A DNA stretch of 64,000 nucleotides from Alkaliphilus serpentinus (GTDB lineage Bacteria; Bacillota; Clostridia; Peptostreptococcales; Natronincolaceae): contig NZ_WBZB01000013.1 of the NCBI RefSeq assembly GCF_009017255.1, positions 124,001 through 188,000 of the forward strand. Reading direction: 5' to 3'. Positions 1-8,730 of this stretch are shown piece after piece; position 1 is the stretch's first letter; each line of letters opens with the position of its first letter. The notes under the pieces were generated by a model, which ran no database searches, was not told where the DNA came from, and worked only from the letters and a program-made list of their open reading frames with translations. The position numbers and the translations under genes are program-made.

Positions 1-184
1 CTTCACCCTCAAGGCCTAATTCATCCAACACATCTTCTGTATTAAGGGCTGGTAATACAAACCTCTCTGTAATATTTAACCCAATATAGATTGCCAATAA
101 AGGTAGTACTATACAGAATAAAAAGGCTAGAATAAAACTACCCCTTCTTCTCCTTCGGTTAACCGTCAACCTGCTTCTTTTCAT
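1..184 (-). CDS. Single-pass membrane protein, N-terminal part (runs off window)
   Basis: Only the first 61 codons lie in the window; the gene continues past base 1. The start ATG (182-184) follows an AGGAGG Shine-Dalgarno site. The product begins with a very basic stretch (MKRSRLTVNRRRRRG), then one hydrophobic helix at about residues 17-38, then an acidic segment. That is a signal-anchor topology with the bulk of the protein outside the cell, as in SPOR-domain or sporulation stage II proteins of clostridia. The family cannot be decided from this fragment. Confidence 0.6.
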   Translation of the reverse strand, partial: MKRSRLTVNRRRRRGSFILAFLFCIVLPLLAIYIGLNITERFVLPALNTEDVLDELGLEGE

Positions 185-501
185 AAAATTTTCCTCCTAT
201 CGACTTAATCCTCTTATTCACTTTCTATCCTTAGACTTGTCTTTCTATATATATAATATGAAATAGCTAAAATATTCCTTTTGAAAGTTTAAACAATATT
301 CAAAAATTCGTAATAGAGTTAAAAGTATATGATTTAATGATCAACACTCCCTCACAACATTAGCTACTCTTAAATGTAACAGCTCAATTTAGACTTACTC
401 TTGTAACCAAAATTTTCCTGACAATAATGAAATTTCCTTATTTATTATAAAAACGAAATATAATATAACAAGGTTATCTTCCTAAAGAGAGGGGCTAGCG
501 G
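185..501. other. Intergenic region without recognisable gene
   Basis: AT-rich divergent gap between the minus-strand partial gene and the plus-strand gene at 502. A TATAAT hexamer sits at 459-464, well placed for the downstream gene, but no convincing -35 hexamer lies 17 bases before it. No small ORF with a ribosome-binding site, no tRNA and no terminator was seen. Confidence 0.4.
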
Positions 502-942
502 ATGAAGAATTTTTTTAAGGGAACAATTGTTATAGTTTTTATATCCTTTGCATTATTTCTAATTCATGATTATTGGCAGGTTAAAAATTTTTCTAGTGAG
601 TTTATTGGCTTTAAAGAAGTAGTAAGTTATGGAGTATTTGATGTTTTAATTTCCTTTATACTGTTTTTATTTATTACATTACTTAATAAAGATCTAAATT
701 GGTTAATAAGGGGCTGGAAAATTAAAGACATGATCATTATTCTGCAGTTTAGCCTATTGATTGGTTTATTTAGCCAAAGTTTTGGGAAAATACCCTATGA
801 ATACGGACAAACCTTACTTAATACTGATATTAAGTTCCTAGCATTATTGAGGTATATTATAATACCCCTGGCATTTTTTATCAGTAGCTTCATTTTAAAA
901 ATCACCACTAGAAAGCAAGATAAATATCGTATAAAATTCTAA
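502..942 (+). CDS. Hypothetical membrane protein (146 aa)
   Basis: Not recognised as a named family. Four hydrophobic segments are visible at about residues 7-23, 45-62, 77-95 and 112-134, ending in a short basic tail. That suggests a small polytopic inner-membrane protein. The ATG is preceded by a GAGAGGGG Shine-Dalgarno site. It stands alone, facing away from the partial gene upstream, and ends in a bidirectional terminator shared with the opposing 87-residue gene. No catalytic motif is visible. Confidence 0.6.
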   Translation: MKNFFKGTIVIVFISFALFLIHDYWQVKNFSSEFIGFKEVVSYGVFDVLISFILFLFITLLNKDLNWLIRGWKIKDMIIILQFSLLIGLFSQSFGKIPYEYGQTLLNTDIKFLALLRYIIIPLAFFISSFILKITTRKQDKYRIKF

Positions 943-963
943 AACTGGCATTTAGCCAGTTTT
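941..963. terminator. Bidirectional intrinsic terminator
   Basis: Stem AAAACTGGC (941-949) pairs with GCCAGTTTT (955-963) around a short loop, with U-rich sequence on both sides. It separates the convergent genes ending at 942 and 962. Confidence 0.8.
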
Positions 964-1225
964 AAATTTTATTAAACTCTTTATTAATATATTCCTTAAT
1001 CATTTTTTCTTCCTCTTTGGTAAATTCATATCCATGAACCGCCATCCCTTCATCCAACAATTGTACTGCCTCCAACTGCTTTTGACCGCTAGTAGAATAG
1101 GTAGCTTGAACCATTGGATTAACCAGCTCCCATCTTGAGGCAATCCTCTCTTCAGGGGTTACTTTCAAAAACACCTCCAGCTGATTATGACCATTTTCAA
1201 TACTTTCTATCCCTTCTATTTTCAT
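962..1225 (-). CDS. Hypothetical protein (87 aa)
   Basis: Soluble, charged protein of no recognised family, with no signal peptide or membrane segment. The ATG has an AGAGGTG Shine-Dalgarno site at a good distance. The C-terminal third (FTKEEEKMIKEYINKEF) looks helical and amphipathic. It is a single-gene unit ending in the terminator at 941-963. The function is unknown. Confidence 0.55.
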   Translation of the reverse strand: MKIEGIESIENGHNQLEVFLKVTPEERIASRWELVNPMVQATYSTSGQKQLEAVQLLDEGMAVHGYEFTKEEEKMIKEYINKEFNKI

Positions 1226-1440
1226 TTCAACACCTCTTTTTTACTTAGTTTAAGCAGAGTAATTAAAAATATAAGCTTAGATTTATTTTTCCATACTCAT
1301 GGTATTATTATGATCCTGAACCTTTGATTTAACATGTCTACTGTCTTCTTAATATATATGGAATAAGGCCTGTAAAATAGAGGATCCTCGTAATTATGAA
1401 AAAACAGTGGGGTAAAACCTCCATCATTGCTGCCAACAAT

Positions 1441-1473
1441 AAACAAAGCCCACCCATTTTTATATAGGTAGGC
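1441..1473 (-). terminator. Terminator of the NlpC/P60 gene
   Basis: On the minus strand GCCTACC (1467-1473) pairs with GGTGGGC (1448-1454), followed by a TTTGTTTATT tract. It lies just after the stop codon at 1480. Confidence 0.6.
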
Positions 1474-1479
1474 CTAATA

Positions 1480-2523
1480 TTAATCTGTTATTCTTCTTGC
1501 CTTCAAATATCGATTATAGTAATACCCAGAGTTCATTGTGGCTATTTCCACTTTACCGTTGGAGCCCGATTCTGCATGAATAAAACTTCCATCTCCAATG
1601 TAGATCCCTACATGAGATACCCCTCCATTTCTATTCCTGCTGGTATCGAAGAAGACCAAATCTCCCATTTTTAAATCCTTTTTTTCTATAGCGGTTCCAA
1701 TGGTTGCTTGCTCACTAGAGCTCCTTGGAAGCTTAATCTCTAACTGAGAAAAAACGTAGTATACAAAGCCAGAACAATCAAAGGCATTGGGGCCTGCTGA
1801 TGCCCATTTGTAGGGTTTACCAATTTCCTTCTTTGCCAACTCAAGGATTATATTGTCTCTTCCTCCACCCCTTGTTGCATAGGGATAATTCTTTAAGCTA
1901 ACAATCCCAGCACTAGGGTCTTCATCTTGGACTATATCAATGAATTCCTTCCTAATATATAGCTGATCATCATTAATCTGAATTTCATAATGGCCAGCTC
2001 GATAACCAACGATCTGTACAGTGTCACCTTCCTCCAACTTATATGACAAATCACCAGCATCGAGGGATGTACACTCCTTTAGCTTTCCAACAACTATATA
2101 CTCTAATTCTTCAATAAAATCGTTATGAACCCAACCTACTTCTCCTTCATAATCGATCTTCGTCCAATCCTCTGTTCTTTCTAGCTCTATCAATATCATA
2201 TCCTTTGACAGGGTTCTTATTATTGGATAATTTGTTCCTGCATCTTCTCTAAGATTTAGCACATTTACAGTAACCTTATGCTTTATAGTATCTTCAGTTA
2301 TTTTCAAAATCCTTTTCTTATCAATGGAGTATTCACCATCATAAATCCTTATAATATAGGTATCCGTGTTCTCGGCAAAAATAGTGACCTTTTCACCCTC
2401 ATAAAAGGTTTCTTCATTTACTAATGTATCCTCAAGTATAATACCTTCATCTGCAAATGCGATCATACAACTGCTTAAAATGATGGTAACAACCATTGAA
2501 ATAACAAAAACAGTTTTTTTCAT
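1480..2523 (-). CDS. Secreted SH3b-NlpC/P60 peptidoglycan endopeptidase
   Basis: Secreted cell-wall hydrolase of 347 aa, expected to cleave peptide bonds in peptidoglycan stems. Domains in order: signal peptide (about 1-24, cleavage after AFA); a bacterial SH3 domain at about 82-137 containing NVLNLREDAGTNYPII and GWVH; a second, weaker SH3-like segment at about 150-198; and a C-terminal NlpC/P60 domain from about 223. The catalytic Cys250 is in DCSGF, the His304 in SHVGIYIG and the third polar residue is His316 in FIHAE. It is monocistronic with its own terminator. The target bond is inferred from the family. Confidence 0.9.
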   Translation of the reverse strand: MKKTVFVISMVVTIILSSCMIAFADEGIILEDTLVNEETFYEGEKVTIFAENTDTYIIRIYDGEYSIDKKRILKITEDTIKHKVTVNVLNLREDAGTNYPIIRTLSKDMILIELERTEDWTKIDYEGEVGWVHNDFIEELEYIVVGKLKECTSLDAGDLSYKLEEGDTVQIVGYRAGHYEIQINDDQLYIRKEFIDIVQDEDPSAGIVSLKNYPYATRGGGRDNIILELAKKEIGKPYKWASAGPNAFDCSGFVYYVFSQLEIKLPRSSSEQATIGTAIEKKDLKMGDLVFFDTSRNRNGGVSHVGIYIGDGSFIHAESGSNGKVEIATMNSGYYYNRYLKARRITD

Positions 2524-2684
2524 TTTCAGCGCCCCTAAAATTTTGTTATTGTGTATAATAATTCCTCTTCAGTAACTATTTTATGCAATACAATGAAAAT
2601 CACAGTTAATAGGATTCTCTATTAAATTCAACAATATAATCAAAAATCCTTCTTTCTTATTAGGGAATAATACCTATAAATTTT

Positions 2685-2718
2685 AAAACAGTAGATTCTA
2701 TTGGAAGCTACTGTTTTT
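2685..2718 (-). terminator. Terminator of yebC
   Basis: AAAACAGTAG (2685-2694) and CTACTGTTTT (2708-2717) form a stem just after the yebC stop codon. T-rich flanks lie on both sides. Confidence 0.75.
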
Positions 2719-2729
2719 TGATTATCAAT

Positions 2730-3449
2730 CTACTCCTCCTGATTCCAATTATGATGAACCTCTTGCACATCATCATTGTCCTCAAGCATATCGATTAGTT
2801 TATTCATTTTTTTAACATCATCACCCTCTAGGGATGCGGTTGTTGAAGGGATTTGAACAATGTCTGCGTTGAGGAAGGTGTAGCCTTCCCCTTCAAGGAC
2901 TTCTTTTACTGTATTGAAGTCTTCTGGGGTTGTTATAATTTCAAAGGCCTCTTCATCTGGAAGGAAGTCCTCTGCCCCTGCTTCAATTGCAGTCATCATA
3001 AGACTATCCTCATCTATAGAGTCGTCATTTTCTAAAAGGATTTGACCCTTTCGTTCAAACATAAAGGATACACAGCCTGATGTTCCAAGATTTCCACCAT
3101 TCTTATCAAAGGCATGTCTTACGTCACCAGCTGTTCTATTTCTATTATCCGTTAGAACCTCAACAATTACGGCAACTCCGTTGGGTCCGTAGCCTTCATA
3201 AGTGATATGCTCAAAGTTATCTCCACCAGCTTCTCCAGTACCCTTCTTGATAGCTCGATCAATATTATCATTTGGCATATTTGCTGCCTTGGCTTTATCA
3301 ATAGCAGTTTTTAAAGTGGCGTTATACTCTGGGTCTCCACCACCCTGTCTTGCAGCAACGGTTATTAATCTTGCCAGCTTTGTATATATTTTTGCCTTTT
3401 TTGAATCCTGTTTATTTTTCCTATCAATAATATTGCCTATACGTCCCAC
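2730..3449 (-). CDS. yebC: YebC/PmpR/TACO1 family protein
   Basis: Member of the YebC/TACO1 family, 239 aa as called. These proteins help ribosomes translate polyproline stretches, and some act as DNA-binding regulators; which applies here cannot be told. Family landmarks are the N-terminal [20 protein letters not shown] stretch, [35 protein letters not shown] and [10 protein letters not shown]. The longest ORF starts at GTG 3458, but that codon overlaps the AAGGAG Shine-Dalgarno site (3458-3463). The GTG at 3447-3449, eight bases further on, gives the N-terminus MGRIGNII and is preferred. It is monocistronic. Confidence 0.92.
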   Translation of the reverse strand: MGRIGNIIDRKNKQDSKKAKIYTKLARLITVAARQGGGDPEYNATLKTAIDKAKAANMPNDNIDRAIKKGTGEAGGDNFEHITYEGYGPNGVAVIVEVLTDNRNRTAGDVRHAFDKNGGNLGTSGCVSFMFERKGQILLENDDSIDEDSLMMTAIEAGAEDFLPDEEAFEIITTPEDFNTVKEVLEGEGYTFLNADIVQIPSTTASLEGDDVKKMNKLIDMLEDNDDVQEVHHNWNQEE

Positions 3450-3506
3450 AAAATTCACTCCTTATCTCTTACAGAAAATATATATGTATTGTATAGTATA
3501 TGGATA

Positions 3507-3550
3507 AAAGCATTTCATAGGAATTAATTCGAACCTATGAAACAAAATAC
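3507..3550. repeat. Inverted repeat resembling hairpin 1 of the dispersed element
   Basis: TTTCATAGG and CCTATGAAA form a perfect stem upstream of yebC. The same stem begins the multi-hairpin repeats near 16.4, 29.0 and 43.3 kb, so this may be a decayed fragment or an independent hairpin in the yebC leader. Confidence 0.35.
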
Positions 3551-3619
3551 ATCTCCATAGAAATGATGCACATTCATTTTAGCACAATTAATATCAGGTT
3601 GCAATCAATCCTTATAGGG

Positions 3620-4363
3620 CTATATTTTAGGATAAGGAGGCATTTCTCTTTTATGTTGTGATATTCTATGAAGTCTTTCAATTATTTCTTGATCTTTTTG
3701 TAAAATTTCCTCACCATTCAAAAAGGCATCTATGGCCTTATAGGTGGTTCCCATTTCTGCTTCATCCGTTTGACCCTCCCATAAACCAGCCGAAGGCTGT
3801 CTGTCTAGAATTTCTTGGGGTACTCCTAAAGCTTTGGCCCATTGATAAACCTCGTATTTTTTCAGGGTAGCAATTGGTAGTAAATCCACCCCTCCATCAC
3901 CATACTTCGTAAAGTATCCTGTATAAACCTCCGCTGCATTGTCAGTTCCAACAACTAAATAGTTTAATTGATTGGCTAAAGCATATAGAGTACTCATACG
4001 AAGCCTTGCCCTTAGGTTGGCATCGGTGAGCTTGTTATTACCCTCATTAAATAGGTTTAAAGCTTGAAGGGTCTTGTTTACCAAAGCCAACATTTCCTGT
4101 TGCTGAGGAGATAAATCAATAATAATATGGGTGATGCCCGATTGCTTAACCAGTAGAAGCCCATCTTCCACATCCTTGGGATTACTCTTTATAGGTAATA
4201 TTACCCCTAGCGAATTTTCAGGAAAAGCCTTTTTTATAAGATTGGCAACAACTGCAGAATCGATTCCCCCCGATATTCCAACCAATAGCCCCTTTGTACC
4301 CGAGACCTTAACCTTTTCTCTAAGCCACTCAACAACTTTATCAATCCTATTTTCTATATCCAC
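3620..4363 (-). CDS. nadE: NAD+ synthase (NH3-dependent)
   Basis: Last step of NAD biosynthesis: ATP-dependent amidation of nicotinate adenine dinucleotide. The 247 aa correspond to the stand-alone, ammonia-using form without the glutaminase domain. The ATP-pyrophosphatase P-loop SGGIDS is at residues 31-36. The NAD-binding region VVGTDNAAE, the KYGDGGVDLLPIA segment and ILDRQPSAGLWEGQTDE near the C-terminus are typical. Monocistronic between yebC and cysK, all on the minus strand with separate gaps. Confidence 0.95.
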   Translation of the reverse strand: MDIENRIDKVVEWLREKVKVSGTKGLLVGISGGIDSAVVANLIKKAFPENSLGVILPIKSNPKDVEDGLLLVKQSGITHIIIDLSPQQQEMLALVNKTLQALNLFNEGNNKLTDANLRARLRMSTLYALANQLNYLVVGTDNAAEVYTGYFTKYGDGGVDLLPIATLKKYEVYQWAKALGVPQEILDRQPSAGLWEGQTDEAEMGTTYKAIDAFLNGEEILQKDQEIIERLHRISQHKREMPPYPKI

Positions 4364-4434
4364 AAAGCCTACATCCCTTCTTTTTTATTATAAAACTATT
4401 TTAAACTAAAATGGCTTATTTATAAAGAAAAATA

Positions 4435-4491
4435 AGATTCTTCTCCTACCACAGTTATGATTAATATATAACTGAGGTTAGAGAAGAATCT
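4435..4491 (-). terminator. Long stem-loop after cysK
   Basis: AGATTCTTCT (4435-4444) pairs with AGAAGAATCT (4482-4491), with inner pairing AGTTAT/ATAACT. A U-rich stretch follows on the minus strand. Most likely the cysK terminator; a leader structure for nadE is the alternative. Confidence 0.5.
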
Positions 4492-4558
4492 AAATATTAC
4501 ACTCTCATTGTCTTACATCTGGATTATCTTAGTTCTTAATTCTTAATATCTCTACTAT

Positions 4559-5485
4559 CTAATCATCAAAGCTAAATAAGGGTGTACTTAAATACCTTTC
4601 ACCATAGGAGGGAATTACAACAACCACTTGCTTTCCTTTTCCTAGATCTTTAGCAACTTCTAAAGCTGCATAAATGGCTGCTCCTGATGAAATTCCCACC
4701 AACACCCCTTCAGTGGAGGCTGTTTTTCTTGCAAATTCCATTGCTACTTCATCTTCTACTTTTATAATTTCATCAATAATTTTAGTATTTAAAATACTTG
4801 GTATAAACCCTGCACCAATTCCTTGGATTTTATGGGGTCCTGGTTGTCCTCCTGAGATTACAGGAGATTTTTCTGGTTCTACAGCAACAATTTTAATATT
4901 TTTATTTTTTTTCTTCAATATTTCGCCTACACCAGTTATAGTTCCACCAGTTCCAACCCCAGCAACAAAAGCATCTATATTACCCTCCATTTGCGACCAA
5001 ATTTCCTCAGCTGTGGTCCTCCTATGTATTTCTGGATTTCCTAGATTCTCAAATTGTTGAGGCATAAAGTATTCTTTGTTTTCCTTACTAAGATCAGTGG
5101 CCTTATCAATTGCTCCCTTCATACCCTTTTCTCCTGGTGTCAGAATCAACTTAGCTCCAAAGGCCTTCAATAATCTCCTTCTTTCAATACTCATTGTATC
5201 AGGCATAACCAAAATAACATTATATCCCTTAGCAGCACCAATCATAGCCAACCCAATGCCTGTATTACCACTGGTGGGCTCAATTATAGTAGACCCTTCC
5301 TTTAATAGACCTTCTTCTTCTGCCCTTTCAATCATACTTAATGCTATTCTATCCTTTACACTTGAGCCAGGATTAAAAAATTCAAGCTTCATATAGATGT
5401 CGGCCATATCCTCTGATGTAATTCTATTTAACTTAACCAGAGGTGTACTTCCAATCAATTCATAGATATAATTTACTTTTTTCAC
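4559..5485 (-). CDS. cysK: Cysteine synthase A (O-acetylserine sulfhydrylase)
   Basis: PLP enzyme making L-cysteine from O-acetylserine and sulfide; 308 aa, the normal family length. The PLP-binding Lys44 is in SSVKDR, the substrate loop is [10 protein letters not shown], and the phosphate-binding loop is [11 protein letters not shown]. The C-terminal [10 protein letters not shown] segment is conserved. The start is GTG (5483-5485) with a GGAGG site upstream. A near-consensus sigma-A promoter lies directly before it. The divergent TauE/SafE pair suggests a shared link to sulfur metabolism, but this is inference. Confidence 0.95.
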   Translation of the reverse strand: MKKVNYIYELIGSTPLVKLNRITSEDMADIYMKLEFFNPGSSVKDRIALSMIERAEEEGLLKEGSTIIEPTSGNTGIGLAMIGAAKGYNVILVMPDTMSIERRRLLKAFGAKLILTPGEKGMKGAIDKATDLSKENKEYFMPQQFENLGNPEIHRRTTAEEIWSQMEGNIDAFVAGVGTGGTITGVGEILKKKNKNIKIVAVEPEKSPVISGGQPGPHKIQGIGAGFIPSILNTKIIDEIIKVEDEVAMEFARKTASTEGVLVGISSGAAIYAALEVAKDLGKGKQVVVVIPSYGERYLSTPLFSFDD

Positions 5486-5529
5486 CTTTTATCTCCTCCA
5501 ATTCCGAGTATTCTGATTGGTTTATACTA

Positions 5530-5558
5530 ATTATATGATGATTACGATATGCTGTCAA
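5530..5558 (-). promoter_or_regulatory. Sigma-A promoter of cysK
   Basis: On the minus strand TTGACA (5553-5558) is followed after exactly 17 bases by TATAAT (5530-5535), a perfect consensus pair. The predicted leader before the GTG start is only about 40 bases, so there is no room for an S-box or T-box riboswitch. Confidence 0.85.
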
Positions 5559-5629
5559 TCATATTGTAGTGAATAGTTTTATTATTTATGGATAAATTAT
5601 TCCTATGATGTAATGAGGTGAATTATTCT

Positions 5630-5992
5630 ATGTTAAGGCCTGTATATTGGATTAAAATTATTTTGGTAGGCATGTCTGCAGGTATTATAAATGGTCTATT
5701 TGGAGCTGGTGGCGGTACAATTATTGTTCCAGCTTTAACCTTTGTTTTTGGTGCAACTCAACATAAAGCCCATGCAACTGCTATTTCCATAATCCTTCCC
5801 TTCGCAGTCGTAAGTAGCTATATTTATTATAGGAATGGTTTTTTTGATATCAATACAACCCTGAAGGTGGCCCTAGGGGGAATAGTAGGTAGCTATTTAG
5901 GCTCTAAATGTCTTAACCACATATCTGCCAATTATCTAAGGAAAATCTTTGGTGTGTTTATGATTATTGCCGCTATTAGGATGATTTTCTAA
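5630..5992 (+). CDS. TauE/SafE family permease, half-size subunit 1
   Basis: Membrane protein of the sulfite/organosulfonate exporter family (TauE/SafE), but only 120 aa, half the usual 240-270. Hydrophobic helices are interrupted by the family signature GLFGAGGGTIIVPAL near the N-terminus. The ORF opens at GTG 5618, but the GAGGTG Shine-Dalgarno site overlaps it, so ATG 5630 is the likely start. Its stop codon overlaps the start of a second half-size paralogue (TAATG). The two probably form a heterodimer replacing one full-length protein. The substrate is not known; location opposite cysK hints at a sulfur compound. Confidence 0.8.
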   Translation: MLRPVYWIKIILVGMSAGIINGLFGAGGGTIIVPALTFVFGATQHKAHATAISIILPFAVVSSYIYYRNGFFDINTTLKVALGGIVGSYLGSKCLNHISANYLRKIFGVFMIIAAIRMIF

Positions 5993-6354
5993 TGCTGATT
6001 ATTCTACTAGGAATTATATCTGGATTCATTGGCGGTATGGGTATTGGCGGAGGAACCATCCTCATACCTGGACTAATATTGATTACTGGCCTTAAGCAGC
6101 AGACCATTCAAAGTGTTAATCTTGTATCCTTTATACCAGTAGCTTTAATAGCTCTAAGGGTCCACACTAAAAATAGAAATGTCGACTTCCGATTGGCAAT
6201 CCCTTTGGTGCTTCTTGGTTTATTAGGGGCTTGGATAGGATCTAGTATTGCTCTAAAGATTCCATCTGACACCCTCAGAAGGTTATTTGGAATATTTCTG
6301 TTGTCCATGGGTATTTATGAACTGATATATAAAGGAAAAAATAAAAACAGGTAA
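5992..6354 (+). CDS. TauE/SafE family permease, half-size subunit 2
   Basis: Second 120-aa half of the TauE/SafE pair, translationally coupled to the first through the TAATG overlap. The signature repeats as GFIGGMGIGGGTILIPGL near residues 9-26, and the C-terminal ALKIPSDTLRRLFGIFL matches the equivalent HISANYLRKIFGVFM of subunit 1. The equal length and parallel motifs show an internal duplication kept as two genes. Ends at a bidirectional terminator. Confidence 0.8.
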   Translation: MLIILLGIISGFIGGMGIGGGTILIPGLILITGLKQQTIQSVNLVSFIPVALIALRVHTKNRNVDFRLAIPLVLLGLLGAWIGSSIALKIPSDTLRRLFGIFLLSMGIYELIYKGKNKNR

Positions 6355-6367
6355 ATTACCTGTTTTT
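6343..6367. terminator. Bidirectional terminator
   Basis: AAAAACAGGTAA (6343-6354) pairs with TTACCTGTTTTT (6356-6367). It serves the TauE/SafE pair on the plus strand and the CoA-binding protein gene on the minus strand. Confidence 0.85.
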
Positions 6368-6374
6368 AGCATTT

Positions 6375-6767
6375 TTAACCTAGAGCTACCAAAACACAAT
6401 CATCGTATACTACTTTAATTCCATATTCCAGTGCTTGATCAATTACTTCACCATTATTGGTTCCTGGCTGAAACCACACATACTCAATTCCTAGCTCCTT
6501 TACTTCCTCCAAGAGCTTTAAGGCCAGAGTAGGATTAACAACAACATCAATACATTCTGGCTTTATTGGTAAATCCCTTAAACTACTATAGAGGGTTTCG
6601 CCATCAAGTTCTGAGTGCTTTGGATTTACTCCATAAACCTCATAATTAAAGCTTTTTAATTTTTTGAATATTTTATATCCAAATTTTGATGGGTCTGGTG
6701 TGGCTCCAACTACTGCCCATGTCTTCTTTTTAAGCATTTCCTTTTTATTGCTTTCAATTTGATCCAT
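6375..6767 (-). CDS. CoA-binding domain protein (YccU family)
   Basis: Small Rossmann-fold protein of the CoA_binding_2 family, 130 aa. The nucleotide-binding motif WAVVGATPDPSKFGYKI is near residue 20, followed by VYGVNPKHSELDGE and the family motif VWFQPGTNNGEVI near the C-terminus. The ORF extends to 6788, but those residues overlap the TAGGAGGG ribosome-binding site, so the ATG at 6765-6767 is chosen. The cellular role of the family is poorly defined. Confidence 0.85.
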   Translation of the reverse strand: MDQIESNKKEMLKKKTWAVVGATPDPSKFGYKIFKKLKSFNYEVYGVNPKHSELDGETLYSSLRDLPIKPECIDVVVNPTLALKLLEEVKELGIEYVWFQPGTNNGEVIDQALEYGIKVVYDDCVLVALG

Positions 6768-6809
6768 CTTGTTCCCTCCTATAACCATTTATATACCCTA
6801 ATCTATACC

Positions 6810-7457
6810 TTATAGAATAATCTTACCCTCAACCTCTGTTAAATAATCAACTGCTCCCTCAATTATTTCACATTTATCATTTGTCCAATCAATGATTTTT
6901 TCAATAAATTCCTCCACCTCACCCACCATAGTATATACTTGAATAATCACATAATCATAATATATTATGTCTTTAATGTAATACCCCTGTTGCAAAAGAT
7001 CATTCTGAAGCTTCCCTAATAATGTATAGTCAACTTTTATTTCGATTAATTGATATTTTTTCTTTGTAATGATTTTGGCAGCATCAAGGGCTATCTTAGC
7101 AGCTTTCGTATAGGCCCTTACTAAACCACCGGCCCCCAGCTTAATTCCACCAAAGTATCTAGTTACCACCACAACAGCATTTCGTAAATCTTCCTTCTTC
7201 AACACTTCCAGCACAGGTATACCGGCAGTGCCCGAAGGTTCTCCGTCGTCACTATATCTTTGTACCTCCATTTGACTCCCAATAATATATCCATGGACGT
7301 TATGATTAGCATCCCAATGCTTTGCCTTTATCTCTTTGATAAATTGTAAAGCCTCTTCCTCAGAGGAAACCGGCGTTGCATACCCAATGAATTTAGATTT
7401 CTCAATTATTATTTCATCCCAGGCTGATTTCATTATGGTTCTATACCCATCTGTCAT
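6810..7457 (-). CDS. YigZ/IMPACT family protein
   Basis: UPF0029/IMPACT family protein of about 215 aa. The N-terminal domain carries the family signature YSDDGEPSGTAGIPVLEVL followed by VVVTRYFGGIKLGAGGLVRA. The C-terminal DUF1949 domain follows from about residue 140. Eukaryotic IMPACT binds GCN1; the bacterial role is unsettled. An AAAGGG site favours the ATG at 7455-7457 over the one at 7466. Short gap to the CoA-binding protein, so the two may be cotranscribed. Confidence 0.9.
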   Translation of the reverse strand: MTDGYRTIMKSAWDEIIIEKSKFIGYATPVSSEEEALQFIKEIKAKHWDANHNVHGYIIGSQMEVQRYSDDGEPSGTAGIPVLEVLKKEDLRNAVVVVTRYFGGIKLGAGGLVRAYTKAAKIALDAAKIITKKKYQLIEIKVDYTLLGKLQNDLLQQGYYIKDIIYYDYVIIQVYTMVGEVEEFIEKIIDWTNDKCEIIEGAVDYLTEVEGKIIL

Positions 7458-7535
7458 AAATACCATCCCTTTGTGTTTGGTTTTAAGTTATTATAGCACA
7501 AAATTCTTCTGATAAAAATTCTTATGTCCATTAAT

Positions 7536-7564
7536 ATAGGCGTCAACTTTGAGCTGACGCCTAT
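7536..7564 (-). terminator. Terminator after apbE
   Basis: ATAGGCGTCA (7536-7545) pairs perfectly with TGACGCCTAT (7555-7564), 17 bases past the apbE stop codon. The U tract is weak. Confidence 0.6.
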
Positions 7565-7580
7565 GAAATGCTTTTTGGTT

Positions 7581-8663
7581 TTACTTTTGGTTGGTTGCTC
7601 CATAGCTCTTTAGAATTTTCTTCATACCTTCGGAAACCTTTACAGATCCATCTGGCATCACCCACACTGCTTCCACCCCTTCTAAGTCTTTTATAATTTG
7701 TGAGCTTTTCTCATGGGGTTCTAAAAAAACCACAGTTGAGAGAAAATCTGCTACACCTGCATCAGGAGCCACAATGGTTACAGCTTTATAATAGTTGGCG
7801 GGCATAAGGGTTTTAGGATCGATTAAATGGTGGACCAATTCATCCCCTACAAAATAGTATCGCTGATAATCTCCACTTGTGACAATGGAAGCATCATTGA
7901 CGAAAACTGCGTCTAAATCCTTATCCTCAGAAAATATTGATTTATTGGGATCTTGTATAGCTACAACCCATCTTTCTCGGATATTATCCATGGGCTTTCC
8001 TATAGTTCTTACATTGCCTCCGGCACTTATGATACCAGATTTCAACCCTGCCTTTTGAGCCTCTTGTACAACCAGTTCTGTGGCATAACCCTTTGCCACA
8101 GCTCCAACATCTAAACTCATACCCTTCTCCTGAAGAAAGACAGTACTATCCTCAACGTTAACCACTACCTTATCAATATCTGTTAATTTAAAAGCTTCAG
8201 TTAACTTTTCCATAGGAGGATACTTTGCATTTTCAGGGTCATCTATGCCTTCTTGGCGATAATCATGCCAAATTTTCAATACTGGCCCAAAGGCTATATT
8301 GGTATTTCCTCCAGTTTTTCTATTCCAATCCTTTGCAAATAATATAAGGTCAATTATTTCTTTATCAACCCTTACTGGTTTTATGCCAGCATTGTCATTT
8401 ATGGTTTTGATATTGTTTACACCATCATAGTTATTGTAAATATCATAAAGCTTATGGTATCTCTGAAAACCTTCTTGAATTAGTTTAAAGTAGTTTCTAA
8501 ACTCTTCCTCTGTCTCGGTATATGCAACTACTACCATTAAAGTGTCAAAGGTATCAAAAAAGCTGTCGCTGTACTTAGCATAATCTACTTGATCTGTCCC
8601 CTGACATCCAATTTGTGAGATCAACATAAAGATTGTTATGAACACAATAGTTATCTTTTTCAT
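7581..8663 (-). CDS. apbE: ApbE family FAD:protein FMN transferase (lipoprotein)
   Basis: Extracytoplasmic enzyme that transfers FMN from FAD onto Thr/Ser of target proteins. 360 aa with a lipoprotein signal (about 1-20, lipobox ISQIGC). Family motifs are SLDVGAVAKGYATE near residue 184, SAGGNVRTIGKP, and HLIDPKT near the C-terminus; the Mg/FAD-binding residues of these motifs are present. It lies directly downstream of the lipoprotein gene at 8731-9873, separated by a hairpin. That arrangement suggests the lipoprotein is its flavinylation substrate (inference). Confidence 0.93.
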   Translation of the reverse strand: MKKITIVFITIFMLISQIGCQGTDQVDYAKYSDSFFDTFDTLMVVVAYTETEEEFRNYFKLIQEGFQRYHKLYDIYNNYDGVNNIKTINDNAGIKPVRVDKEIIDLILFAKDWNRKTGGNTNIAFGPVLKIWHDYRQEGIDDPENAKYPPMEKLTEAFKLTDIDKVVVNVEDSTVFLQEKGMSLDVGAVAKGYATELVVQEAQKAGLKSGIISAGGNVRTIGKPMDNIRERWVVAIQDPNKSIFSEDKDLDAVFVNDASIVTSGDYQRYYFVGDELVHHLIDPKTLMPANYYKAVTIVAPDAGVADFLSTVVFLEPHEKSSQIIKDLEGVEAVWVMPDGSVKVSEGMKKILKSYGATNQK

Positions 8664-8698
8664 AGAATCTCCCTTTTAAACTACAATATTAAAATGAA

Positions 8699-8724
8699 AT
8701 CACTCCCCTTAATGGGGGAGTGAT
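8699..8724 (-). terminator. Hairpin between the lipoprotein gene and apbE
   Basis: ATCACTCCCC (8699-8708) pairs with GGGGAGTGAT (8715-8724). On the minus strand it is followed by TTTCATTTTAA, an imperfect U tract. It may terminate part of the transcripts and so set more lipoprotein than transferase. Confidence 0.6.
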
Positions 8725-8730
8725 ATGTGA

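Noticed and set aside
5486-5617. S-box or T-box riboswitch before cysK
   Set aside because: The promoter leaves a leader of only about 40 bases and no conserved box is present.
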